Of a stretch of DNA of 64,000 nucleotides, positions 47,572-57,400 are shown in pieces. A model generated the notes under the pieces. The model was not told the DNA's origin. It saw only the letters and a list, made by a program, of their open reading frames with translations, and did not search any database. Position 1 is the stretch's first letter, and every line of letters begins with the position of its first letter. Made by a program: the position numbers and the translations under genes. The stretch is from positions 248,001 to 312,000 of the forward strand of contig JAOWBW010001319.1 of NCBI GenBank assembly GCA_026119855.1. Direction: 5' to 3'. Origin of the DNA: Campanula takesimana. Taxonomy: Eukaryota; Streptophyta; Magnoliopsida; Asterales; Campanulaceae.

Positions 47572-47735
47572 CTCCCTCCGTCCCAAAACGATAAGTCCCA
47601 TTTCCCATTTTCGTTTATCCCAAAAAGTTGGTTCGTTTTCAAAATAAAGGATTCAAAATCACTAAATTTCCAAAACTAATGCAACCTTAAAATGTTTGAA
47701 AAGTGAAACGGACTGTCATTTTGGGACGGAGGGAG
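47572..47735. mobile_element. Stowaway-type MITE
   Basis: TA flanks. Ends CTCCCTCCGTCCCAAAACG and ATTTTGGGACGGAGGGAG. It lies in the presumed intron before the 47.9 kb exon. Confidence 0.92.
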
Positions 47736-47903
47736 TATTTGTTTAGCTCTCATAGACATTAGAAATGAGCATAAACTGAATTGATATTTGGGGATCAAAG
47801 ATTGAGTGAAATGATTCTTTGAAAGGATATTGTGGAATTTAATCATGCTTTTTTTTTTTCGCTGGACCCTTAATAACTTTTGCAGAATAGAAGTTGGCAT
47901 TAT

Positions 47904-48171
47904 ATGGATAAGAAAGAAGTTGGAGTTGATCTTTCTGAGGACTTGACCCGGGAGTCTCTGATTGCCATCTCTTATTCCCAACCCGACAAGGCTTCTTCTT
48001 CCCCGGGTGGACCAGGAACAGGGCACCCCAAAACCTTTAACAACGATGATGTGGCAGAAGCTGTAGATAGTGATGGTGGGTCGGAGAAGTGTAGGTCTGA
48101 GCTCATCTCAATATCTTACACACAGTCGCCGGATTCTAAAAGTCTACCAGTTTCACCGGGTGAGCAAAAAG
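47904..48171 (+). CDS. Exon of an unknown, probably host, gene with an internal duplicated motif
   Basis: An acceptor TTTTGCAG at 47885 is followed by ATG at 47904. The frame runs to a GT donor at about 48171 (GCAAAAAG|GTTTAT). The encoded segment contains two versions of one motif, SLIAISYSQPDK and ELISISYTQSPDSK, about 50 residues apart in a Ser/Pro/Gly-rich acidic context. Codon composition is richer in GC than the flanks, as for a true exon. No family is recognised. If the donor is ignored, the frame continues to 48296 through a proline run. Locus limits are estimated at 45430-48300. Confidence 0.5.
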
Positions 48172-48299
48172 GTTTATCCTTGACTGTATGCCTTAACCCC
48201 CCACCCCCACCCCCTACTTCCTTTTGGCCTTTGTATGTGGGACCCATGGGTGATGATTATGCTTTTATATACAAAGTCAGTGTAACTACAAAATAAGTC

Positions 48300-49320
48300 A
48301 TCACTGTATCATTATGAAAAAACCAACCAGGTAATGGAAGTTTGGTTTTGTTGTGATTGTCATTCTATATTTGTGCCTGTGTCTTGGTGATGAGAGGAAA
48401 ACATGGTCATTTGATACTACAACAGAATGTTCTTTTTTCGCTTTTCTTGAATTTGTGTTGGAAGTAAATTTGTACTCCCTCAGTCTCACAATATTTGTCC
48501 TCGCCCTTTCTTTTGTCCCGAAATAACTGTCACATTTCTAGTGTTATTGTCATTTGTTACAACATGCAAGCAGTCGAACGTGTACTCATGTTGAGGTTAT
48601 TTCGGATTTTTCGGTCTATTCGCATTCCATCAGTTGGTTGTAAAATTGTGCTGATTGAGCTCGCTCGTGCCTCGTAGCCCCAGCCCTAGCCCCAAATTCG
48701 GTAGGGTGTGCTATTTCATTTTAAAAAAAAATTATTGAAAAATTTGTCATCTTCATGAATTCAATATAGTTATTGATTAATATAATTTTTAGTTGTGCAT
48801 CAATAATTTTTTTTAGAACCATGATGATAATTATACTGTTATATTTTTTGATCAAGTCGCCCTGAAAAATGAATCTTGACATGCACTTTTGACATGTCCT
48901 AAAATAAATGTTGCATTAAAATAAATAAATAAGTTTTTTATTTTGAAGTATGAGGATGTATTCATACGAGATGAGTTCACTTGTGCCACTTTTGTGTACC
49001 ACAAGTGATCAAACCGTTAGTATGAGTTATAAGGGCTAATGTCATAATGACATCAGTAATGATGAATAATCGTTAATTAACTTGTAATAAGTGGTATACA
49101 AAAATAATACAAGTAATTTCATCTCATCACACGGGCCATTTGAGAAAACATTTTTTATAGGGGCATTATCAAAATAAAGGAAGGACAATTTCACAAGCAG
49201 CCCTTATAATTTGTCCAGTTTTATCATTAGTCCCTATACTATGTAAATGACATCAAATGATCAAATTACTCGCATTTTAAACGTACTCAGTCTCTCAAAT
49301 GGACGTCATTAGCTATACTT
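48300..49320. other. Unassigned stretch with one MITE end
   Basis: CTCCCTCAGTCTCACAATATTTG at 48476 is a Stowaway-type end without a clear partner. The rest is AT-rich. Confidence 0.45.
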
Positions 49321-49329
49321 CCATTAATT

Positions 49330-49566
49330 CACTGGCGGACCTACATGCATAGGATGGGGGGCAATTGCCACCCCCCCCCCCCTTTTTTTTTTTTTTTCTA
49401 GTGTATTTTTTTTTAAGAATTGGGAGTATTAGTGTAATACTATATTAGACTTCCCCCCCCCCACACCTTTATATAAAAAAATAAGCGCACTAACATTTAT
49501 TTTTGCCCCCTTTAAATGTGTAATGCAATTTTGCCTCCTTGTGAAAAAAATTTGGGTCCGCCACTG
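49330..49566. mobile_element. hAT-type MITE (CACTGGCGGACC ends)
   Basis: The perfect 8-bp target duplication CATTAATT is at 49322-49329 and 49567-49574. Ends CACTGGCGGACC and GGGTCCGCCACTG. The body has C and T homopolymers. Confidence 0.93.
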
Positions 49567-49690
49567 CATTAATTAAGCATGTGCGTAACTTATGGTGAAT
49601 TCTGAAGGTAAACGTAGCTAGTTATGTCAGTCAATAGACTTTAAGCTATGACCTTAAATTAGAGAACGAAAAAGAAAAATAAATAACAGG

Positions 49691-49994
49691 TAAGGTAAGC
49701 CTGGCAATTGGGCGGGTTGGATCGGGTCGGGTTCTAGCGGGTTGTCGGGTTAATACGGGTCTACCCGCCACAACCCGTTTAAATTTACTGGTTAAACGGG
49801 TCGGGTGGCGGGTCAACCCGTTTTTTTTTTTTTTTTTTACCTTAGGATGTCGACCCAAGCTATTTGTTCTCGCGGTTGAGTCGGGTCGCCCCGTTAAGCT
49901 TCGCAATTGAAATGAGTGACCCGCTTTAACCCGCTAACTTAAACGGGTTGAGTCGGGGGGGATAACGGGTAACCGGCCACAATTGCCAAGCCTA
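49691..49994. mobile_element. Non-autonomous hAT element with CGGGTCGGGT repeats
   Basis: The 8-bp target duplication ATAACAGG is at 49683-49690 and 49995-50002. The near-terminal inverted words GCCTGGCAATTG and CAATTGCCAAGC are imperfect at the left tip (5 extra bases). The body is made of CGGGTTGACCCG-type repeats. Confidence 0.85.
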
Positions 49995-50002
49995 ATAACA
50001 GG

Positions 50003-50940
50003 TCTAAACAAGGCCAAAACCAAAGACAAGATGCGAGGATTTTTCATTGTTAGCATAAGCCTTTATTTGTTAGCTTTTTATTTTTCATTTAAGCCCTTGC
50101 TTAATGTGTATTAACGATATTTCCTATCAAAATGAACATGCGCTAAGCACATGAATACTTAACGGAATGATAGTTAACAACATCCATACGCGGGACTAAG
50201 TATTTGACACTGCATATATGTTCGTCAAAAATATATAACTATGAATAGTCATTTTTGACTATTCAATCATTTTACTGATGTATGATGTATTCATGATTTT
50301 ATAATTATCCTCGGGGGTGTTCAAGAATCACATCATCATGACTAGCATTTCTATAGAAACAAGAATGACGTCAGAGATGTAAAAAATATTATTTGTTGTG
50401 GGCAGTTTAAGAAATAATGTAATAATTGACGTTCAATTTAGAAATGAGACTAATTTTTTTATAAAAAAAAAAAAAAAAAAAAGACTATCACATAGGAAGT
50501 TGGAGGAAGTATGTGGACTAAGATCAATAGTAAGTGTAAAGTTGTCCCTAAAAAAAATCTTATCCATATTGCATGAACATGTGCTCTCTGTGCCCTACGT
50601 GACAAATAAATTCTGGACAAGACATGTTAAAATCTTAACATTGTTAGTTTTTACCTTCCAAAAAATAAAAATAAAAAATTGTTAGTTTTTACTTTTTAAT
50701 TCAAAAATAAATATTGTAAAACGTTTTTAAAATTTGTATTTATTTGTTTGTACCTTTGCATGTATAATGAGGAAATTCCACTAAAACTCTTTTATAATTT
50801 AAAATATAAATTTTATTTTGAAACGAATTAAAATTAAAACTATAACATTTATTTTAAGGCAGACAGAAAAATTGTCAAGATTTTTAAATTCATGAAAGGG
50901 CGACTCTCGAGTAATTGTTTTTGTTTTGTTTTTAAGTAGT
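50003..50940. other. Unassigned AT-rich stretch
   Basis: No gene or element ends are seen. A-run at 50463-50481. Confidence 0.5.
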
Positions 50941-50941
50941 A

Positions 50942-51476
50942 CTCCCTCCGTTCCGGAGTAAGAATCCTACCTCCTATTTGCACGGAGATTAAGAAATGAT
51001 AGAAGTACTACTCTGTCCCAAAACAACTTGCACAGTTTGACAAAATTGGTCAATTAGTAAACTTTGACTTCCACTTTATAAAAAATTTGATGATTCAAAT
51101 AAAATCTAAACTTGTTTATCTATAATATTTTTGATGGTGAGTTAATAACAAATTTTAATTTTTTTATTAAGATCATCAATGTTTATAAAGTCTTGGTCAA
51201 ATTACACTTAAGTTGACATTTTGGTCAAAATGGTGCAAGTTGTTTTGGGGCGGAGGGAGTAAAGTATAGTAAGTGTTGTGAGTGTAAAAGTAAAATATGA
51301 GAGAGAATGAGTGGGAGAGAATAGTAAATTGATTAGTGTTGTGAGTATAAAAGTAAAGTAGGAGAGAGAAAATGAGTGAGAAGAATAGTAAAGATTCTTT
51401 GCCATTTTAGGAAACAGACTTTTACTCTGAGACATACCAAAATAAAAAGTATGACTCTTACTCTGGTCGGAGGGAG
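50942..51476. mobile_element. Stowaway-type MITE carrying a second MITE
   Basis: Outer ends CTCCCTCCGTTCCGGAGTAAG and CTTACTCTGGTCGGAGGGAG, with TA on both sides. The inner element is at 51008-51259. Confidence 0.88.
51008..51259. mobile_element. Inner Stowaway-type MITE
   Basis: TA flanks (51006-51007 and 51260-51261). Arms TGTCCCAAAACAACTTGCAC and GTGCAAGTTGTTTTGGGGCG pair. The left tip has lost about two bases of the usual CTCCCTCC. Confidence 0.85.
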
Positions 51477-52084
51477 TAACTAATTTTAGCATGTCACATT
51501 CAGAACGTCCAGCAGCAGGCTTCGCGAACCCACGGCTTACAGTGGCGGTGTTGTGTTTCATCTTATTTTAATTCGTTTTTGTAATAAACAAGTATTGAAG
51601 GCCCAATTCACATGTCCCATTTACAAGGATTTGCATGTTTGTTTCGATAATCCGAAAAATGCAACATTGGTCCGAGTATTTTTTGAGGGTTGCTATGTTT
51701 GTACATTTTGATTTTCGGGAATTGAGTTTGCAAAAATGATTATTAATTTAAGGCCAAACATTTTAAATCACTGTATTATGATGGAGCTACGTTTTTAACC
51801 ACTCTTGCCTTTTTAGCATTTTTAATCATTCCACTTAAAATAAAATACATGTTTGATTTGCTCAAATACCCTAATTTTATCTAAAAATGTTAGAAAAGTT
51901 AATAAAATATTAAGAAAGTTAACATAATGTTAGAAACGTTAATGAATACCAACTGAGGTTAACGAAGTGGAGTCTTATGTGGATCATACCCACTCCTTTC
52001 CATGGTCACCACTGTGACTGTTAAAGGTTCTCCACGGTCCGCTATACATTCTTTAAGAAACTTTTCATCTAACGCAAAGAGTAC
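51477..52084. other. Unassigned stretch
   Basis: Intergenic. No feature could be supported. Confidence 0.5.
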
Positions 52085-52952
52085 GACTTAAATACGTTTA
52101 CTCCCTCAAGTATACACTGAATCCCACTTTGCACCCCAGCGTGAAATTTGTGTCTGAGTGGTACCCAATGTTAAAATTATCCCACTTTGCCCCCTGTATC
52201 CTAACAAATGTTAGAAATTTAACGAAATTGATCATGTGCATGTCACAGGATGGGTATTTCCATTATTTTTACTCTCAACCTTCCTTCAATTTAATTTTCC
52301 ACTCCTCTCATATATGATAAATTTTAAAAATATTTTTGTACTATTTATTACATAAAAAAATATAAAATTATAATATCAATATAAATTACTAACATATTAT
52401 TTAATTAATTTATTTATTTTAATGATACTAATTAAAAAATTAAATCAAACAAATGACTCATGTAATAAATAAAAAATTTATATTTGATTTTCAAATATTA
52501 GTAAACCAAAAAGTATAAAAATAATTAAACCTAAAAAGAAAAATAAAAATAAAAATAAAAAGAAAAAATAAATCATATCAAACTAAAACCCACCAACTAT
52601 TATTTATAATCCAAATATACAATTATTATTTTTTACATGAGTCATGTGTTTGATTTATTTTTATTAGTATTATAATTTTTTATGTAATATATAGTGTAAA
52701 AATATTTTGAAAAACTTATAATAAGTGAGAGGAGTGGAAAAATAAATTAAAGGAAGATTGAGAGTTAAAATGACGAAAATACACATCATGTGACATGCAC
52801 ATGATCAATTCCGTTAAATTTCTAACATTTCTTAGGATCCAGGGGGCAAAGTGGGATAATTTTAACATTGGGTACCACTTAGACACAAATTTCGCGCTGG
52901 GGTGTAAAGTGGGATTCTGTGTATACTTGAGGGAGGTAAACGTATTTAAGCC
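52085..52952. mobile_element. Palindromic (foldback) Mutator-like MITE, 868 bp
   Basis: The ends (A/G)CTTAAATACGTTTAC and GTAAACGTATTTAAGCC are inverted, and pairing continues almost to the centre, through CCCACTTTGC and GGAGAGGAGTGG-like arms. No clear target duplication is found. The order of words (TATACAC, then CCCACTTTGCACCCC, then GGTACCC, then GTTAGAAATTTAACG) parallels the element at 13683-14835, which has a 9-bp duplication. Confidence 0.8.
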
Positions 52953-53882
52953 TAATTTTATTAGATTGGGTATGAGAGATTGTAAAATAACATACGGAGG
53001 TCGAGGTCATGGTAAGTAAATCATCTATATATATAATATAGCAGAGATATTTCATGCTTCTACAGCGCGCCACGTGGAATTCCACGTCATTATTCCACGT
53101 GGCAGCATTAGCTTAGTTGCAATTTCATGGATGAAAAATGTAGAAAACTGGTTTAAAATTTTAAATAATTGTTAGCTCTATCAAATAAAACTATTTAAAT
53201 TTTTAGAGATGTGGACAAATCCTAAAATGATTTAAATGGTTACATAGTTAGTTTGGAACTATCTCATTCCTATCTGATTGACTAATCGATTGGCTTGAAA
53301 AAATTCATTGAAATATCAAGATAAACTAATAAATCAAATTTTTATTTTCAAACAATGGTCCGTTTATTTTAGTTTACCAATCAGAAGATAATACCCTTCT
53401 TAAAATTTCAAAAGAACAAATAATATGCTGCTATTGAGATATTGTTTATATTTTTCTATTAATACTATATCTTGGTGTAGTTCTTTCTCGGTGTAAACAT
53501 TTCAAGTATGGCATTCACACCTAAATGGCTCTATTCATGTATGTGTCACATTATTTGCACAAAGCCTTATTACTACAATCATTTCCACGACAATATTTAC
53601 ATAAAATCTTTTTTTTTAATTAATCAACGTTATTTTAATATTTTGTGTGTTGTAAATTTATTTAGTTGCATGTTTATTTTATGATTCAAATGAATTTCAA
53701 TTTTCTAATTATGAGTTTACTTTGCAAACTCAAGTAAGTAATTAAAACTTGCCATTATTTTTCACACTAATTGTGAGTTTACTTTTGTAAATTTTAACAA
53801 AAGTGTATGAAAATCTTAGTTATCTATTTTTAAAACTTTTAATTTGCACCTTAAAAAAAACTTTTAGTTTTGCAGGTATATA

Positions 53883-54113
53883 CTCCATCCGTCCTAAAGT
53901 GTTTTCACATTTTTTCTTACTGCTATTATAAAAGAACTTTGAGCAATGAGTTTATGTTGATTTAATTATATTAATGAAAATTTAAAACTTATCATTGATA
54001 GACCATCAACAATACTATCAATAACATTTTTTAGATTTTTATTACGATAATTATATCAACCTAAAATTATTACTCAAATTTCCTCATACTAAAGGCAAAA
54101 AAGTGTGAAGCTA
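53883..54113. mobile_element. Stowaway-type MITE relic in the Helitron
   Basis: The left end CTCCATCCGTCCTAAAGTG follows TA. The right arm AAAAAGTGTGAAGC pairs with GTTTTCACATTTTTTC but its tip is lost. Confidence 0.55.
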
Positions 54114-54303
54114 TGATTTTTCGTAAATGGGGTCTAAATTATTTTTGTGGTGTAATTTTTTCCAATAATTAAAGGGGTCAAAATTAATGTTTTTAGTAGT
54201 AAAAATGCTATTATTATAATTTGAAAGGGGTGAAATGCATAGAGCTCCAAAATCCAAGGGGGTCAGCTAACCTCCATAAGCACTATGTGGCTTCGCCACT
54301 GTT

Positions 54304-54760
54304 GAAGGTTCCACCTTAAAACCAATTGGTGATAAGGGGGTAACTCCTCAAGTCTATATACCACTCTATGTTTCTCTCTTTAGTAGATCTGGTATATTTG
54401 TCTAACACGCCCCCTCATGTATACCCAGGCAGTCAGACTTTGCTAAGGCTTACGACATGGACTTATTAAGCGGGTGATGCGGAGCAACATCATGAGCTGT
54501 TGGGCCTGCAAGTGCAGTGGACCTTGTAGAATAGATATCAGAGGGTCCATAAAAGCAGTGGAAGCGATCAGGTCAACATAGATTGGTGCCTCTGATACCA
54601 TCTTAGAATAGAGATGTGTCAGAAGAGGCCTAAGTATGATCATAGGCTAGACCGAGCCGGTAACAAACTATATTAGAGGGTCCACCTTACAACCAATTGG
54701 TGATAATGACAGTAGCTCCTCAAATCTTTATACTGGTGTATGTTTCTCTCTTCAGTAGAT
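54304..54760 (-). mobile_element. TRIM-like miniature LTR element
   Basis: Direct repeats of about 85 bp at 54304-54388 and 54675-54760 (shared CCAATTGGTGATAA and TGTTTCTCTCTT words). Between them is an initiator-tRNA primer-like site on the minus strand (TGGTATCAGA, 54591-54600) and a purine tract (TGAGGGGGCG, minus strand, just before TGTTAGAC at 54407). Exact LTR borders are not resolved. Confidence 0.6.
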
Positions 54761-55017
54761 GTGTGATAATTGCATAACAAGTATTACTCTTGTAAAGATT
54801 TCATATACTATAGATAATAAGGTTACAAGAATCATTTTACAAGAATCATGGAGATGATAATAGAATGAAACTTAGTAAACAATTTTATTAATTTTTTAAA
54901 ACATATATTTAAGTTATTTATAATTAATTACTTTTATTATGTCCCGTCAAGTATCGACGGGTCACTAACTAGTTTTATTTAAAGAAGACTCTTATTTTTC
55001 GTTGAACATAAATGATT

Positions 55018-55200
55018 GAGCAATGCTAGGGGCACAAAATAAGCTCACAAAATCTTGCTCACAACATGAGGTGGCGATATTTTATTGGTTGCATCGGTAA
55101 TGGACCCGCCACACTCTAATTAAAAACACCAATTAAATCATTACACATAAGATTTTGTAAGCAAAATTTTGTGATTTTTTTGTACCCCTAATATTATTCT
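55018..55200. mobile_element. hAT-type MITE (AGCAATGCTAGGGG ends)
   Basis: The perfect 8-bp target duplication AAATGATT is at 55010-55017 and 55201-55208. Inverted ends GAGCAATGCTAGGGGCAC and GTACCCCTAATATTATTCT. Confidence 0.9.
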
Positions 55201-55514
55201 AAATGATTTACGTTGACAATTCCTTGGTATTTAACAAGCGCCCACCATTCTCTCTCCTTGAGCTATTTATGAACAAAAAGAATCTATTACATTTATCGCC
55301 ACACAAACACTATCTTAACAAACCAATAGGATTTACTCATGTGTGGAAAGGCTGTTACACTAAGGTTGGATATACCACTACAATCACAATCACAATCAAA
55401 ATAAATAAAAATTAAAGTTGTAGGGCTATCAAACGTGATCTAACTAAGAAATCTCCAATCCCATTTTGGTGTATTTGCTTTAGGGAACATGTCAATTCCA
55501 TGGTGTTGTGATGG

Positions 55515-56065
55515 CCAAAATCTTTCGTAAAATGCGTTTTACGAAATGCTTAAGAAAAACGTGTTTTTAAAAAACACGCGGTAGCATTTTTGTAAATAGT
55601 TGAAACTTCTCAACGGTTATGGATATCGATATAGTGCCTTCTGAATATGAAATTGATATCCAGAAACTGTGAAAGTGATAGCCAGACCTGTTTTAAAAAA
55701 AACGTGCGGTGACATTTTTGTAAATAGTCAGAACTTCTCAAACGGTTCTGAATATGTTAATATAAAACCTTCTGGATATGCGATTGATAGCCATAACATT
55801 TGAAAGTGATAGCCAGAAGGGTTCTGGATATCAATATAAAGCCTTCTGAATATGAGATTGATAGCCAGAACCTTTGAAAGTGATAGCCAGAAGGTTTTTT
55901 CTGATTTTTTTTTAGAGTAGCAGAAGTGCTAATAGATAGCCAGTAAAAATGTTTAGGATGACCAGTTTCTGTGTTACGAATGTCCAGTGATTGTGTTAAT
56001 AAGTGCCAGACGATTTTGAAAAACACGTTTTACCTAACCACTAGAAAAAACGCGTTTTACAGGAG
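55515..56065. repeat. Unclassified repeat block with about 3.5 tandem units
   Basis: The outer words CGTAAAATGCGTTTTACG and AAACGCGTTTTAC suggest inverted ends. Inside are about 75-180 bp units with the words GATTGATAGCCA, AAAGTGATAGCCAGA, CCTTCTG(A/G)ATATG and ATTTTTGTAAATAGT. No coding signal. Not assignable to a known class by eye. Confidence 0.55.
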
Positions 56066-56312
56066 ACTAACTCATTGGGAAGACCCTTAATGATCACTTT
56101 CTGTATGGTTTCATTTCTCCATTGTGGTTTAGTGGGCAAAAATAAGAGAGACAATGAGGATGAAAGAATGATAGAAAAATTTGCAAGACTTGTTCTATCT
56201 ATTTGTTTGGGTGGAATAGAAAGATGGAATGCTCAATGATATGCTTAACTTACTAGAGATGTTTAAAGTGGGAAACAATTTTTTGTTTGTCACAAATGGC
56301 TAATATACTATC

Positions 56313-56907
56313 TGTAAGGATTTTAAGGCCCAAACACAATTGCTTATAATGACGAAATTGAAAACACAAAATAACACAATAGCAAGAACGGAACAAAATT
56401 GAAAAATAGATGAACACAAGAGATTTACGTGGTTCACCAACTTGGCTACGTCCACGGGCGACGGAGAATCAATTCACTATAATCAATAAGAGTACAAGGA
56501 GAATCAAAGTGAAAACCTTTCACACAATCTCACAATTTCTCAGAATAGTGTATAACCTAGCTTTTCTATCAATCTCTCTCTCAAGGATCTATTCAAAGTC
56601 ACTCAATATGGTCTGGAGGCTTATTTATATTTATACACAATATATAAACCAAACCCTAGAAGAAAAGAAGTCCAAAACCCATCCAAAAACTGCTTCCAAA
56701 TCGATTCAGGATTCCCATACCCGACACTGTGGGCGACCGTCCCAAACCCGAAGTGGGCGACTGCCCAAGACGTCAGTTTGTTGGACCTCTGAAACAGCAA
56801 TGTGGGCGACCGCCCATAACCCAAGTGGGCGACCGCCCAGACCTCCTGTCTGGTTTTCTTCTCCGTTGAAAGACCAAATCAACCAGAATTGAGAGTTACC
56901 CTCAACA
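56313..56907 (-). repeat. 3' LTR of Ty1/copia element G (595 bp)
   Basis: On the minus strand the LTR starts TGTTGAGGGTAACTC next to a polypurine tract (AAGGTGGAGAAT, minus strand, 56908-56919) and ends AATCCTTACA. It contains the GC cassette at 56729-56840. The partner LTR is beyond the window because element F interrupts G. Confidence 0.85.
56729..56840 (-). repeat. 2+2 GC-motif cassette, copy 4 (in copia LTR G)
   Basis: GTGGGCGACCGTCCCA at 56729, GTGGGCGACTGCCCAA at 56753, GTGGGCGACCGCCCAT at 56802 and GTGGGCGACCGCCCAG at 56825. Offsets are 24, 49 and 23 bp. Confidence 0.85.
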
Positions 56908-57133
56908 ATTCTCCACCTTGACGATCAATTACCGAAAAGTTAGTAAACCAAGAGAACATCTCTATCTCCGTCGCCCTGCCCCTACGGGCATCAATGACTA
57001 GTAACACCAACTAAGTCCAAGAACTTCTTGAACTTAGCAATCGAAACCTTCGAACCCGACTTTGTCAACATGACCGCCTCCGTTATAGTCATAACATACC
57101 CAATAAAACCATCATTGTTCTTGCCATACACAA

Positions 57134-57400
57134 TCACACACAAGCATTTGAATACGGAACCCGTGACACATCATCTTTAGACTTGGGACTATCTAAAGAA
57201 GATAACCATTTCACCTGGTAAGCATCATTGATATCTATCGCAGCCACAAGAATGCCATCGACATAAACAAGATAACTCAATGTGCCATCACTACAAACCA
57301 TCAAGTAAACACAACAATCATATCCACTTCTAGCATAACCATGGTAACAATAAAGTGTCGAACCTTTTATACCACTGTCGAGTTGACTGCACCAAATCAT
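57134..57400 (-). pseudogene. Element G: C-terminal piece of copia reverse transcriptase
   Basis: This carries YVDGILVAA, the copia RT active-site block with Gly in place of the second catalytic Asp, so it is dead as a polymerase. It overlaps the end of the long frame upstream in a different frame, so one frame change separates them. It ends before the polypurine tract with the RNase H domain missing. Confidence 0.75.

Larger units (their letters stand above)
53024..54972 (+). mobile_element. Non-autonomous Helitron, 1.95 kb
   Basis: It starts TCTATATATATAATATAGCAG after an A and ends CTAG before a T, as Helitrons insert between A and T. Eight bases before the CTAG is the expected hairpin, CCCGTC (54943-54948) and GACGGG (54956-54961) around a 7-base loop. 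No Rep/helicase is present. It contains a MITE (53883-54113), one end of a hAT MITE (GTGGCTTCGCCACTG at 54288) and a TRIM-like block (54304-54760). Confidence 0.85.

Noticed and set aside
53024..53100. Simple TA repeat instead of a Helitron start
   Set aside because: The hairpin-CTAG-T end at 54943-54973 and the A/T flanks make the Helitron reading better, though the 5' edge is AT-rich and could shift a few bases.
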